The translations under genes were made by a program, and so were the position numbers. The notes beneath the pieces were generated by a model. It worked only from the letters and a program-made list of their open reading frames with translations. It did no database searches and was not told where the DNA came from. 64,000 nucleotides of DNA. Source: Tillus elongatus. Its lineage: Eukaryota > Arthropoda > Insecta > Coleoptera > Cleridae. The DNA lies in NCBI GenBank assembly GCA_964006375.1, contig OZ023269.1:63227968-63291967 (forward strand). The letters run 5' to 3'. Shown piece after piece: positions 1 through 13,503 of the stretch (the first letter of the stretch is position 1; every line of letters begins with the position of its first letter).

Positions 1-808
<808 letters not shown>

Positions 809-834
809 AAATAAAATTTTAAAATCTGCTGTTT

Positions 835-1740
835 TTTGTTCAACTTTATGTGTAGGTTAAACCTATTTAACAAAAACAAACTAGGGTAGGATTTGAAAAA
901 AATATCGATGAGGTCGTACCTTAAATTTGGCAGACACTGTATAATATTTATTTTATTTTTTGAAAAGACCGCAACATAAAATGTCTATCGACATGTCTGC
1001 GAATTATTGGAAAAAGATAGCTGTATCTGATTAACTGAATTTATTCCATGTTTTAAACTCGCGCTACATGTATATAGCTGTCAAAAAATTATACTGGCAG
1101 CTTTAGGCAAACAATGTACTTTTTTTATTATAAAAAAAAAGTCGTAGGGGTAGAAATAGTAGCATTGGTAGGTAAGTAAATAACTTAAAAGCTTTATTTC
1201 CTGGAAAGCCGCTGCATTTTAAGATTCACATAGTTGCATTTGCATCGTGTTCGATGCAGTAGAGATAATACAAGTTTGTTGAATATAACTGGGATAAAGT
1301 TTGCGTGAAGTTATCCATAAATTCCCAGCCATAGATTTACACGTAGGGTCATCAGAAAGCGGGATGGATCGTCGCGATCACAATATCAGTGAAGCGGATT
1401 CCACGTAGTAAATTATTGGCTAGCCATAGATGCCAGCCGTATATTGCTATATGCTACTACATCTTACCGAAGAAAAAAGAATTTGTCTTAAGTGTTTTGC
1501 AATAACATAATAACACTAAACCAATCGTTTATTATTAACATAGTCATAGAGGAAACCTAAATTTTAGTATGTATTATTTGTTATTTTGGTTACATGTACC
1601 CAAATGACAAATATTGGACAATAAAGCCAAGGCCCCAATATAAAAATAGACATAAAAACTAGTTAGCAAAGACCTAGTGTATAGCAACCTAAACAAATTA
1701 TTTTTTGTCACACTCTGGATAATAAAATAAAATCATTTGA
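835..1740. other. AT-rich, no gene recognised
   Basis: I see no convincing coding frame, RNA or repeat boundary here. It is the spacer between the foldback arm and the first satellite block. Confidence 0.6.
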
Positions 1741-2740
1741 ACATCGAGATACTTATTACTAAGTTTTTTCAATTGTGACTTATTTTTTGATATTTACAGT
1801 TAATGTGCAAAATCATAAAAGCACAAAACTATTACCAAGGCCCTAATGTATAATAACTCATGCAAATTAGTTTTTGCCTTTTTTTGCAAAAGTGAAAAAA
1901 AAACACATATGAAGATCGAAATAGCTATTACCACGTTTATTTTTTCGCATTTGCAGTAGATGTGCCAAAATCACAAAAACTAAGATCGGGATAGAAATGA
2001 AGACGTTTCCGAAATATGTCATATTTTTTTATATTTGCAGTAAATGTGCCAAAATCATAAAAACACAAAATGATTACCAAGGCGCTAGTGTATAATAAGA
2101 GATGCAAACTATTTTTTGCCACCTTTTGCAAAAGTGAGAAAAATGCATATGAAAATCGGGAAAGCAATTAAAGACGTTTCCGAAATATGAATTCTTTTTT
2201 GATATTTGCAGTAGATGTGTCAAAATTATAAAAACAAAAAATGATTACCAAGGGCCTAGTGTATAATAAGACATGCAAATTATTTTTTATCACCCTTTGC
2301 AAAAGTGAGAAAAATGCATATAAAAATCGGGATAGCAATTACGACGTTTTCCAAATATGTATTATTTTTTCGCATTTGCAGTTAATGTGCCAAATTCGCA
2401 GAAACATAAAATATCACTAAGGGCCTGACGCATAAAAGCTCATGCAAATAATTTTCTGTCACCCTTTGGAAATATAAAAAAATGCATTTGAACACCGGGA
2501 TAGTTACTACCACGTTTTTCATTTCAACATTAATGATTCTGTGATACTTACTGTTAATGTGGTAAAATCACAAAACCAAAAATCATTACCAAGGCCCTAT
2601 TGTGTAATACTACACCAGATTTATTTTTTGTCACCCTTTACAAAAGTAAGAAAAAAAAAGAATTTAAACATCGGGATAGCAGTTAAGAATGTTTTTTTTT
2701 CAGTCAATGTGCCACATGAAAGGCAACGGGAAACCACCTT
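1641..2740 (+). repeat. Satellite block, ~170-bp monomers
   Basis: About five or six diverged units share the landmark attaccaaggccctagtg, then a segment with TGCAAAAGTGAGAAAAATGC and a poly-T/TTTGCAG segment. Landmarks fall near 1833, 2070, 2245, 2425 and 2585, giving a period of about 165-180 bp. The same monomer occurs in the opposite orientation at 3440-4080. Confidence 0.75.
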
Positions 2741-2744
2741 ATTT

Positions 2745-3440
2745 TAACCTATCGTTGCGACTACTAAGCGACTCTGCCTTCAGTCAGTGAGTGAGTGATA
2801 CAGATTATTATTTTTATTATGTTTTGGAAAAATGATAAATTTAAATAAATTTAATAAACATGTTGTGTATACAAAGAAAATACCCCAATCTCGTTATAAG
2901 AATATGTTTATTATAAAAATTTGCTATAAATTAGGTTTATTTAATAAGTGCAACTTATTTTTAGTGGCATAAATCTTGGTTATATAGCATAAGAAGACTG
3001 TTTCTTATGCTGTACTGCATACTTGAACAATGCAACATAAAAATTATGAGAATCTAATTAATGTCAGTCACTCTAGTATAGCAGTTAGTGGCTGGTCATA
3101 TTCAAATATTAAACCTAGCATTTTTTCTCAAATATTATGTATTTGTAAAAGCCTCGCATAGATAAAGAACGTTTGGGCTTTGATATACCGCTTTTACGAC
3201 GTTGATCCCAGAAAGTTTTATAGCTCTGTTTCTGTACCCTCCTTTTGTAAATTTCAAAGCTTTTGCCTGACCTGTCAAACATATGTTTAGAAAAAATTGA
3301 AAAGTAACTGTAGCACAGCATAATCAATCAATTATTATGCTGTGACTGTATATTAGATTTTAGCGCGTTAAAAAATCTGCAACTTGAAAAATAGGAATAG
3401 AATCATATTCAATTCATTCTAAAACTGTCCGACTTGAGAG
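2745..3440. other. Centre of the foldback, no gene recognised
   Basis: AT-rich sequence between the two oppositely oriented satellite blocks. No coding or RNA feature was recognised. Confidence 0.5.
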
Positions 3441-4080
3441 TTGTGTATGCTGTAGTATTATACGCTAGGGCTTTGGTAATAGTTTTGTGATTTTATGATT
3501 TTAAATGTAAATATAAAAAAAGACTCCTGTTTAAAAAATTGCAAATGTCAAAAAATAATGCATATTGCGGAAACGTCTCAATTGCTATCCGAATCTGTTT
3601 ATGCATTTTTGTTACCTTTGCAAAGGGTGACAAAAAATCATTTGTATATCTTATTATATATACACTAGAGCTTTGGAAATCATTTTTGGTTTTTATAATT
3701 TTGACACATGCGAAAAAATAATACATATTTGGAAAAACGTCTTAATTGCTATCCCGATCTTCATATGCATTTTTCTCACTTTTGCAAAGGGTGACAAAAA
3801 ATAATTTGGGTATCTTATATACACTAGGGCCTTGGTAATCATTTTTTGTTTTTATGACTTTGGCACATCTACTGCAAATATCTAAAAATAATTCATATTT
3901 CGGAAACGTCTTAATTGCTATCCCGATCTTCATATGCATTTTTCTCACTTTTGCAAAGGGTGACAAAATATAATTTGCAATCTTATTATACACTAGGGCT
4001 TTGGTAATCATTTTGTGTTTTTATGATTTTGGCACATCTACTGCAAATATCAAAAAATAATTCATATTTTGTCTCTGCCA
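3440..4080 (-). repeat. Inverted satellite block, same ~170-bp monomer
   Basis: About four units with the landmark cactagggctttggtaatc (near 3463, 3664, 3826 and 3992), the reverse complement of the block at 1641-2740. This gives the element mirror symmetry inside as well as at its arms. Confidence 0.75.
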
Positions 4081-4326
4081 AAACATTATTTTTACAAACC
4101 ACCAGTAGATTTTTTGCTATATTACATGAATAGTAACTTATGCAATAATCATTTTTAATCCAGAAATTCGTAAGAAATATCCTGACGATATTATTATTAA
4201 ATAAAGTTTTAAGTAACCTCATGCTTTTTGCGGTCCTAGTGTACATAAAATTCACCAAAACATGTAAATATTTTAACAGAATTAATATTTTGAGCATTTG
4301 GCAACACCGCACAGGCGCATTAATTT

Positions 4327-5263
<937 letters not shown>

Positions 5264-5424
5264 GCCAGATCATTTCTATGAAAATTCACTACCATAACGC
5301 ACTTTCTGCGTCCAGGCTTTTTACTTTTAATGTTCTCATGAAATAGGTCCAGCCAATAACGCATGTACATATTAATACCAGCATGTTAATAGCTGGACGT
5401 CCAGCTACTTCCGCATAGGCATAA

Positions 5425-5426
<2 letters not shown>

Positions 5427-5505
<79 letters not shown>
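5427..5505. repeat. (AT)n microsatellite
   Basis: Pure AT array separating the foldback repeat from the PLE fragment. Confidence 0.95.
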
Positions 5506-5507
<2 letters not shown>

Positions 5508-5539
5508 TTATCTTCATTAACGTGATGATTATTAGCCCA

Positions 5540-6165
5540 AATATGTCGGGCGACGGAAGATCTATCTATAGTACCGTATCGCAATTGGGCTAGCGTTCTT
5601 TGAATATAATTCCAATCGATCTTTTTGCTTGTCCGATGTACTTGAGGTTACAATATTTACAACTTATTTCAAAAAATTTCCGACATTTTGGCCGTGCTAT
5701 CCTTGTCTTTTGGATCACCTAGCAAGTTTTTTAAGGTATTTTTTGTCGAAAATGTTAGCTGCAAGTTGGCTTTTTTTAAACGGTGCTCGCTATGGCGTTG
5801 TAAACTTTATCTTTATACTCGTTTTTGCCTTTATCTGCTTTAACATAGAAACACTCCTTTTCTCACAATCGTTTAACTATTTTCATTTTATTACAATTTT
5901 GTTTTTTGTGGACTTATTTTCTTTCAAGTTTTTTGAAATTTTACTTTCACATGCTTCTCTAATAAAATTGTTTGGCGGTTCTGGCAGTTTTCTAATTCCC
6001 GCTTCATTCCAGCAACGATTTCTACAATATCGTCTTTTTGTGACTATACCGAATTTTAACCCTTTGTTTAGGCGGTCGATCTCATTTTTATTAAGCGACT
6101 GTGAAGAAAGATTTTCTACGAGGTCAATTTTCGAGGAACTGGTTTTTCGTTTTTAATTTGACATT
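5540..6165 (-). pseudogene. Penelope-like element fragment (N-terminal region joined to a GIY-YIG-like end)
   Basis: Read on the minus strand, 6160-5940 encodes a peptide with the pattern LVENLSS...NEIDxLNKGLKFG, the conserved start of Penelope-like (PLE) reverse transcriptases. About 300 bases further on, 5655-5590 encodes ISCKYCNLKYIGQAKRS, which fits the CxxC...KYIGQ...R start of the PLE GIY-YIG endonuclease. The reverse transcriptase core expected between them is missing, and stops occur in every frame, so this is a deleted, decayed copy. The same N-terminal pattern recurs on the plus strand at 11390-11540. The 175-codon plus-strand frame over this region is an antisense shadow. Confidence 0.6.
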
Positions 6166-6227
6166 TAATCAGTTGTTTAATTTTTATTGTGTATATTAAT
6201 TTGCTTAACCACTTTAGCGTTAATGAC

Positions 6228-6229
<2 letters not shown>

Positions 6230-6312
<83 letters not shown>
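6230..6312. repeat. (AT)n microsatellite
   Basis: Pure AT array. Confidence 0.95.
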
Positions 6313-6314
<2 letters not shown>

Positions 6315-6429
6315 CTAAATATAGTTACAACAAAAAATGTATGAACGTTTCTCCACCGCCGATTACAAGTTGCCTGATGGATTGCTTTGTTACGTTAATT
6401 TAGTTGACGTTGAACCTTCCCAAAATTAT

Positions 6430-6620
6430 TAAAGATCGACACCTTTTAGATAAGGTAATAAAGACAGTTCAAAGACCTCGTCCGGCGATAAAAATACAAT
6501 ACACTGCAGAATCCGGTATATAAGGTGATTTTAGTTTTTGAAGTAGTTAGAATTTTTCATCCTCTGATGACGCTAACTGGGAAATACGAAACTCGTTAGA
6601 CTACGTTCCAATATTAGAAC
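6430..6620 (+). repeat. PLE terminal-repeat-like segment, copy 1
   Basis: Closely matches 10670-10890, with shared blocks such as taataaagacagttcaaaga, cgtccggcgataaaaatac and tttttcatcctctgatgac. The 10.7-kb copy lies directly upstream of a PLE coding start, so both are probably PLE 5' or LTR-like sequence. After CTGATGACGCTAAC this copy departs from the other. Confidence 0.55.
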
Positions 6621-6639
6621 ACCGAGCAGAAAGTCATAC

Positions 6640-7045
6640 AAGCTTCAATACTGGAACACCGGATTGAAACGGGGTAAGTGAGGTACTGGCGGACATTGAT
6701 TTGCTAATGTGTTGGGGTACTCCATCCTGGTGGAATCATATCACATTTGCTGGAATTTTTGGGTTAGCTTGATCGGGATATGAGTTTGCTAAACTTGGCA
6801 CCACATTATCTTGTAGCAGCGCTAAATAATTATGTCCATTCAAATTTGCTATCAAAGTAAAAGGGGGCCAATAATATGGTTTCCAACTATTCCTGCTCAA
6901 ACGTTAACCTATCAGGATATTGCGTATGCTCTTCCTTCGTCCAGTGTGGGTTTTCTATAGACCAGTAGCGACAATTTTCTCGATAAGCATGGCCGTAAAG
7001 TGTAAAACTGCACTCACCAGAAAACAAAAAAGCATCAATAGTTTT
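6640..7045 (-). pseudogene. Tc1/mariner-like transposase fragment, copy 1
   Basis: The minus strand reads, in changing frames, FSGECSFTLYGHAY, CRYWSIENPHWTKEEH and NVIWFHQDGVPQH. This is the order found in DDE transposases of the Tc1/mariner (IS630) superfamily: first catalytic-Asp region, then the FHQDG second-Asp motif. The first motif reads FSGE where FSDE is expected, and stops interrupt the frame. Related copies lie in the opposite orientation at 7655-7990 and 8035-8440, making an inverted cluster. Confidence 0.6.
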
Positions 7046-7420
7046 TTCTTAAATTTTCAGTTAAGATGCCTACAGGTTACTGAAATATCCTATATGACGA
7101 AGGTAGGTGAGGCCTTTCTTAAATATGACGCCTCTATACTATTACTTTTTTAGTTCATTTTCGTAAAAAACTTACTGGAATTGATCGCGACTTTCGACCT
7201 TCACTCAAATAGCGATATTTTGTCGATAAGCATGGCCGTGAAATGTGAAACTGCACTCATAAGAAAACAAAATTACCATCAATAGTTTTTTAATTTCCAG
7301 TTAAAATGCCTATAGGTTACTGAAATATCCTGTATGACGAAGGTAGGTGCAGCCTTTGTTAAATGTGTCACCTGTATATTATTGCTTCTTTAGCTAATTT
7401 TCGTAGAAAAAAAAAACAGA
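6960..7420 (+). repeat. Tandem duplication of ~240 bp
   Basis: 6965-7165 and 7205-7410 share the segments cgataagcatggccgtaaa, ccatcaatagttttt and gaaatatcctgtatgacgaa in the same order, with scattered differences. The unit includes the end of the transposase fragment and following non-coding DNA. Confidence 0.65.
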
Positions 7421-7550
7421 TTGCGACTTTCGACATGTCAATCAAATTCTTCAAGTGAACGCAATCTACGCCCCTTAGAACATATCAATCAGTTTTAATT
7501 TTATATGCCCAATAACTAAGATACTTAATTTATTCTATTTGGCTGTTACA

Positions 7551-7553
<3 letters not shown>

Positions 7554-7640
<87 letters not shown>
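7554..7640. repeat. (AT)n microsatellite
   Basis: Pure AT array directly before transposase fragment copy 2. Confidence 0.95.
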
Positions 7641-7643
<3 letters not shown>

Positions 7644-7654
7644 AGCATAATTTC

Positions 7655-7990
7655 GTTTTCTGGTGAGTGCAGTTTTAAACTTTACGGCCATGCTTATCGA
7701 CAAAATTGTCGCTACTGGTCTATAGAAAATATGCACTGGACGAAGGAAGAATATAGGCAATATCCTGATAGTTAATATTTGAGCAAGAATAGTTGAAAAC
7801 CATAATATTGCGCCCCTTTTACTTTGATATCAATTTGAATGGATATAATTATTTAGCACTGCTACAAAATAATGTGGTGCCAAGTTTGGCAAACTCATAT
7901 CCCGATCAAGCTAACCCAAAAAATTCAGCGAATGTGATATGGTTCCACCAGGATGTAGTACCAACACATTAGCAAATCAATATTCGGCAG
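7655..7990 (+). pseudogene. Tc1/mariner-like transposase fragment, copy 2
   Basis: Encodes FSGECSFKLYGHAYRQNCRY, then WSIENMHWTKEEYRQYPDS, then after frame changes a segment ending in WFHQDVVPTH. It corresponds to the region between the first and second catalytic Asp motifs of Tc1/mariner transposases. It is inverted relative to copy 1 and too short and broken to be active. Confidence 0.6.
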
Positions 7991-8034
7991 TACGTCGACT
8001 TACCCCATTTCAATCCGGTGTTCTGGTATGAAGC

Positions 8035-8440
8035 TGTTTTCTGGTGAGTGCAGTTTTACACTTTACGGCCATGTTTATCGACAAAATTGTCGCTACTGGT
8101 CTATAGAAAACCCACACTGGACGAGGGAAGAACATACGCAATATCCTGATAGGTTAATGTTTGAGCAGGAATAGTTGGAAACCATATTATTGGCCCCCTT
8201 TTACTTTGATAGCAATTTGGATGGAGATAATTATTTAGCGCTGCTACAAGATAATGTGGTGCCAAGTTTAGAAAACTCATATCCTGATCAAGCTAACCCA
8301 AAAACTCCAGCGAATGTGATATGGTTCCACCAGGATGAAGTACCAACACATTAGCAAATCAATGTCCGCCAGTACCTCACTTACCCCGTTTCAATCCGGT
8401 GTTACAGTATTGAAGCTTGTATGACTTTCTGCTCGGTGTT
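8035..8440 (+). pseudogene. Tc1/mariner-like transposase fragment, copy 3
   Basis: Near-repeat of copies 1 and 2 with FSGECSFTLYGHVY, ENPHWTREEHTQYPD and ANVIWFHQDEVPTH in successive open stretches. It ends with tcaatccggtgttacagtat, also present (inverted) at the outer edge of copy 1. An (AT)n array follows immediately. Confidence 0.6.
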
Positions 8441-8442
8441 CT

Positions 8443-8444
<2 letters not shown>

Positions 8445-8515
<71 letters not shown>
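8445..8515. repeat. (AT)n microsatellite
   Basis: Pure AT array. Confidence 0.95.
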
Positions 8516-8518
<3 letters not shown>

Positions 8519-10649
8519 GTAAACGAAGGATGTATTATTGTATTTTAGGTTTTTTAGAGTTTTTATATTGTATAATTTAGATGTATATTGTAAATTATAT
8601 ATTTTTGGTGTAATAAATGTATTTTATATTGAATATTGAATAAATGTATTTATTATTGTATGATTTTTGTTTATTTATTTATGTATAATTATGTTGGGCG
8701 CCTTTTGATTTGCTCAAAATGAATGTGATATTATTTTGTCAAGAATGTCTAGATGCATATATCTTCATAGCAAAACTAATATTTCCTTCAAATGTCAAAT
8801 AACATTCTTGTTATAGCTTTTATTTTAATCTATGGAATTTCCTTTATGGTATTATTTGATGTATAAATTTTAAATATATGTATATTATCCAGAGATATTC
8901 TAATGAAATAAATATTTACCTGTTGCTTTTTTTGACTTAATTACCACGGCTATCTTTGAGTCTCCTTTTTCCACAAAGAATATTTTATTTTTGGATTCCT
9001 ATATATAAAAATTCTTACACTTGCAGCATCTATGGTGCTGTTGCTGAACCTATTTTATTTTATTATAAGCCGTCTAAGTCAATGCATGAACGTGACAGCG
9101 GTTACAAGAGAAATATAATATTTAAACTTTGAAACATTTATTCTGATTTTTTGAAATTTACTATGAACTTATTTTTAAAAAAAATATTTACTTTAAAATT
9201 ATTGGCCTTATTTTGGGATCCGCTTTCTTTCTTATTAATAAAAATACAGCTCTTATTAAGGTTATTACAAATTTTGATTATTATTATTATTTAAATATTG
9301 TTTAAAATTTGACTCTCTTTTGTTTGACTAATCCACTTATTTTAACTTGTGATATCAGTTACCATGGAAACCTCGCTTTGCTGGCTTTGGTAACTAAGGA
9401 GATGTTATCTTAAAATGGATGGTATGAATTTTGTCTGCTTACTTGATATTCTCGCGTAGCGCCCTCTTTTGGTATCTTTCTTCTCTTCTTCGTTAATCTC
9501 GGATTTTATTACCATGCTTTGGCAAAATTGTTCCTAAATGTTATTTCCATTTCAATTTGATAGGTTAATATACTAATAATGGTTGTTTGCAACTTTGTTT
9601 GGAATTACAGTGCTGTTTTATTAATATTTGATGGAATACCTGGATTTCGGACTGCAGCGTCTGTTGAAAATTTTCACTATTGACTGTTTTCTCGCTATAC
9701 GTACTGATAATCTTGTTTGAAGTGCTTCAACAGTTATATACTGGTAAGTACTAGGTTTCCATTTCACTTTTACTTTAATTCAAGGGGTTTTTTAAAATTT
9801 TTAAACGTATTTTATTAATCTGCACGCTACTAGCTTCTTGTTTCGATCAGGTTTCTCTGACAGTCCCTTCTTCATCCTCTCGGAAATTCAAATTCGTTTC
9901 TTTTGTTTTATATGACGAATCAAATCTGTCAATTAGTGTTTGAAATTGCTTTTCTACGAATCAATGTTTCTGTTTCAGATGGGTCCAATGCCATAACATA
10001 TTTTACAAAGTGAGTCAAAAGAAAGCTACTTCCCTTTTTATCATATTTAATTAAATAACTGGATATAAAGTCAGGTTAGTCAAACATTGTTGGTATGTTC
10101 AAATTTCTAACCTATTCATTTTCATTAACTGTCAAGCTTACCTAGTTATCCTTATTACTAACAAATTATTTCCTTAATTGCTAATTTACCTGGTTCTATA
10201 TTAATTTTCTAATATATAACAAATTTTCATCAAACTTAAAATTAAATAAACTACTTGAAATTCACTAGTCACTTTGTCGAAAACCGTTTATTAAACCTGT
10301 TCTTTCACTAACTTGTTTTATATCGGTTTACAACGTTTTGTCTCGGGGTTTCATTTTAGTTTTAAACTCTGTATATATTGCAGTTCGTTATTCACTTTAA
10401 TTGTTCGTCATAGGTGCAATACAAAATTTCTATGGCTTATCAGGTAACTTTAAATAATGTCATGATCCATTCACTGGCAAATGCATATAGTTAATTATTT
10501 GAAATTTATAGTTCAGTTGGATAATAGTCTGTAATTTACCCCCTGACTCTAAATGTAGCTGTGACGCCAACATGGATTACATACTTTCAGGTATTTATTT
10601 TGTTTTTTATAAGCATTTTTATCTAAAAACCCGTTAAACCCGATTTATC
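8516..10649. other. 2.1 kb AT-rich region, no gene recognised
   Basis: No open frame above background, no recognisable domain, no tRNA-like fold and no obvious tandem repeat. It could be unique host intergenic DNA or an unrecognised repeat. Confidence 0.5.
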
Positions 10650-11572
10650 CATAGATAGATCTTCCGCAAAGAGAGATCGACACTTTTTTATACAAGGTAA
10701 TAAAGACAGTTCAAAGACTTCGTCCGGCGATAAAAATACAATACCCTGCAAAATTTGCCTGCGCTTAGTTCCCCTTTCGGTTCCGTTTCTTTACCTAAGA
10801 TCCGGTATATAAGGTGAGGTGTAAGTTTTTAAAGTAGTTAGAATTTTTCATCCTCTGATGACGCTAGCTTGGTTAGTGAAACGATCGTCAGGTCTTTTAA
10901 ATTATGTTGTGGTGATTTGGGTCCTTCAAGTGTACTTATCAGTGCTCATTACAGGTTCCAATCTTCACTTAGTGAATTATGGCTTCCAGGTAAATGGAAC
11001 TAAATCTATACTGTAAGTTAAGTTGCAAAATTAGATTAATAGGTACAGATACCGTTTTTTTAAAATCTTGCAAACGACAATAGGTTTTTCCGAATTTCAT
11101 TAATTTCAATTTAAAAATTTCTAACAACACAAAAGTAGGGCAAGGTAGAAAATTTGGCTAAACAAAAATGGCTGGATTTAGAAATGCAATATCTGTACTC
11201 AAAACATAGTATGTTAGAAATGGAGGCATATAGGTTGTTTAACAAATTAACCTTTAAGTTAGACAACTTAGAATATGAAGATGGTGCAATTTTCAGAGGA
11301 AAATGCCATTAATGCGATAGTGGTTAAGAAACTTAATATACACAAAAAACAATTAAACACCTGATTAAATGTCAAATTAAAAACGAAAAACCAGTTCACC
11401 TGAAAATTGACCTCGTAGAAAATCTTTCTTCACAGACGTTTATTAAAGATGAGATCGACCTCCTAAACAAAGGGTTAAAATTCGGTATACAGTCACAAAA
11501 AGACGATATTGTAGAAATCGTCGGTGGTATTGAAACGGGAATTAGAAAACTGCCAGTTGTACTGGGCGTCAC
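10650..11572 (+). pseudogene. Penelope-like element, 5' part (interrupted by Polinton A)
   Basis: 10670-10900 is the LTR-like segment shared with 6430-6620. Downstream the plus strand encodes a decayed coding region. 11150-11310 gives a helical stretch with stops, and 11385-11540 gives LVENLSSQTFIKDEIDLLNK followed by GLKFGI, the conserved N-terminal pattern of PLE reverse transcriptases. The frame runs up to the 6-bp target duplication of Polinton A. The sequence directly after the other duplication (30634 on) encodes a GIY-YIG-like endonuclease, so the Polinton sits inside PLE-derived DNA. The reverse transcriptase core is absent on both sides, so the target was already deleted. Confidence 0.6.
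10852..10892 (+). ncRNA. Possible degenerate hammerhead-ribozyme core
   Basis: CTGATGA (10855-10861), a short stem-loop (GCTA pairing with TAGT), GAAA (10878-10881), a two-pair stem III with loop GATC, and GTC (10887-10889). CCT (10852-10854) and AGG (10890-10892) can form stem I. PLEs are known to carry minimal hammerheads in their terminal repeats. One extra C after CTGATGA and a short stem I argue for a decayed copy. Confidence 0.35.
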
Positions 11573-11578
11573 CGCATG
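11573..11578. repeat. Target-site duplication of Polinton A, left copy
   Basis: CGCATG here and at 30628-30633 flank the element exactly. Six bases is the duplication length of Polinton integrases. Confidence 0.9.
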
Positions 11579-11926
11579 AGTAGGTATAGATGATTCCTTC
11601 TGGTGCCGCCACCCGCCACCCGCCACCCAGGTGGCGGAGCCACTACCTACCTAACACGACCGTCCCCGACCTAACCCGATGCTCCACCACCCGTCCCCGA
11701 CCTAACCCGAACAGTTCCGCCACCTGACGTCGTATTTAACCCGAACAGGTAGCGAACTAACTTGTTATGACGTAAGCAAATTCAAAAACCAGCTAACCTG
11801 TATTATGCAAACGAGGAACCACCATTTAAAATGACCTGTGTAAATATGGCGGCTTGCGCATGCGTACAATTAATTTTTTATTTGTTGGTTGAAGTCCTAC
11901 ATGTTTGGTGTCATATGACTCGTCTT
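11579..11926 (+). repeat. Left terminal inverted repeat of Polinton A
   Basis: 11579-11842 matches the reverse complement of 30367-30627 almost base for base, and 11779-11926 matches 29012-29163. The outer 60 bases contain CGCCACC repeats, followed by three copies of a cgacctaacccga block. No coding content is seen. Confidence 0.9.
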
Positions 11927-12245
11927 AGTAAGCAGAATGCAAATTTAACATATGTACATACGTACAATAATTTTTTTATTTGTTAAGTCTTATTGAAATC
12001 GGTTTGATTTAAATAATCTATTAAAAGTAGAGCTGACAACAAAGTATACATCTAGTGGTAAAGACCACATCGTTTCCAACTATGGCTATATTTAGCATTT
12101 CCCGAAATTTACCTTGTTAGCCAACATATTTTCCTCGCAGCTGTTGAAATAACCTTGTGAGCAGTTCATATTTCCTGTTTGTGGTTTTATTTCTGTTGAA
12201 TGACCTTAAAGTCATATGAAATAGATAAAACTCCAGATTTTTTTG
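11927..12245. other. Subterminal non-coding DNA of Polinton A
   Basis: No gene. This is the spacer between the TIR and the first promoter; the equivalent spacer at the right end is only about 80 bases. Confidence 0.5.
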
Positions 12246-12269
12246 TATAAAAGGTTGAGAATTTCAAAC
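12246..12269 (+). promoter_or_regulatory. TATA promoter of the left subterminal gene
   Basis: TATAAAAGG followed by TTGAGAATTTCAAAC, 40 bases before the ATG at 12286. The same string, one G shorter, lies in the same place relative to the right subterminal gene (28906-28928, minus strand), so it is a conserved promoter. Confidence 0.7.
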
Positions 12270-12285
12270 AAATATTTATTTAACT

Positions 12286-13280
12286 ATGGCGTATAACTAC
12301 GAGCGGTGGTATGGACGTAAAAATAGAATAGGCGATGAAGTGTGTGAATTAAAACAGTTGGTGTTGGAAATACAAAACGAGGCTTTTACAGCTGAACGTG
12401 ACTCTGAAAGTGAAGACTATGAGAGTAGTCATATAGTTGAATTATGTGATATATTTGGCCGGATACTGCTCCACACAGTTCTTCGCTCTAGTGCTCATTC
12501 GATACCGTCCAGGTGCGCATTTAAGCAAACCATTTTTCAAATATTTACCTGGAGAAGCTCAAGATCAATACAAAGGTTATTATGATGTAGAAACCATTAG
12601 AAATATTTAGTTTACACAGAAAGCTGTGATATGAAGAACATGGAATGTTGTACGAAATATTATAAGGTGTTTAGTGGTTGCAACAAATTTTTAAAGTTTA
12701 ACAGTAAACCAACCAGAATAATACAACCAATTAAAGTGGAGAGGGAAAACCTATTTAACATCAAAGTTTACGATAGTAAGTTTAATTTAAAATTTCTAGC
12801 TATGAAAGCTGCTTGGAATTGTTGTGTTGAAACAATGTGTGACGAAAGCGATGGTCCTGATTTCCGTGAACATCGTAAGAAAAAGTTATTGTTTAACAAA
12901 TATCAGATGATACTAGGATGCTGATGGAAACCACTTTCAGCATTAAAAGATCTGTGAAATTAGTTACTGGTGTTAGTGCAAGAAATGATTTCACAATACT
13001 CGTGAAATTTGTTAACCCTTTAGCTCTCGATGAAGAAAATCAATATCTAGTATTGGAAGAGTGGCAGTTTTACGATTTTATGGATAACATACGTGCATTA
13101 TCTGAAAAGTGGTTTAAAGATGATGAAGAAACCCGTGCTGTAACTCAGACGAGTTACTGTCGAATCTCTTCTACAAATATGCTAAGTGAAAAAGTTTTTA
13201 TGTGTTGATTGTTTTACGCATATGTGTATGTATCTAGATGAATACACTGTAGAAAAGCTGGTGGAGTATGAGGAAAGATG
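12286..13280 (+). pseudogene. Left subterminal paralog gene, frameshifted
   Basis: Unknown function. The start is the ATG 40 bases after the TATA box. The coding signal hops between frames: an acidic N-terminus (12286-12480, Glu/Asp-rich around residues 40-50), a short segment with YRPGAHLSKPFFKYLPGEA (about 12495-12600, another frame), a Lys-rich part at 12631-12924, a part at 12918-13208 beginning METTFSIKRSVKLVTG, and a Cys-rich tail near 13200-13270. The METTFS part lines up with the right-end gene (27935-28866), which has CQTTFSLTS then GKLLTIGVNPVLNF and a similar W-x-F-x-x-F spacing. The two are therefore paralogs at opposite ends. At least three frameshifts are needed to read it through. 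Confidence 0.5.
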
Positions 13281-13281
13281 T

Positions 13282-13316
13282 ATATATCCATGCAAACACC
13301 GTTTGCATGGATATAT
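13282..13316. repeat. Perfect hairpin, 16-nt arms
   Basis: ATATATCCATGCAAAC, loop ACC, then GTTTGCATGGATATAT. It lies exactly where the coding frame of the paralog gene stops making sense and the next ORF begins, so it may be a small insertion or a junction scar. Confidence 0.85.
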
Positions 13317-13503
13317 GAGTGTTTTCTTCGCGACATCGTTCAAACATTAACAGAGCTGGGTAATTCAGATGTGAGTGCCGAGCAAACCATCCGAGTGATA
13401 AAAACCCTACTCAACAACACATCTCTAACATTCAAGTATTACATGTCAGAGTGTTTGCATTACGCTCAAGAACAAGTGCTAACCGACATCAATAACCTCA
13501 TCA

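Noticed and set aside
5629..6156. 175-codon plus-strand frame
   Set aside because: Antisense shadow of a minus-strand Penelope-like fragment; the same antisense peptide appears opposite the PLE at 11396-11626.
7530..7775. Open frames dominated by Ile-Tyr runs (also near 561, 5427, 32648, 43127, 50891, 61541)
   Set aside because: They are (AT)n microsatellites read as protein and are open on both strands.
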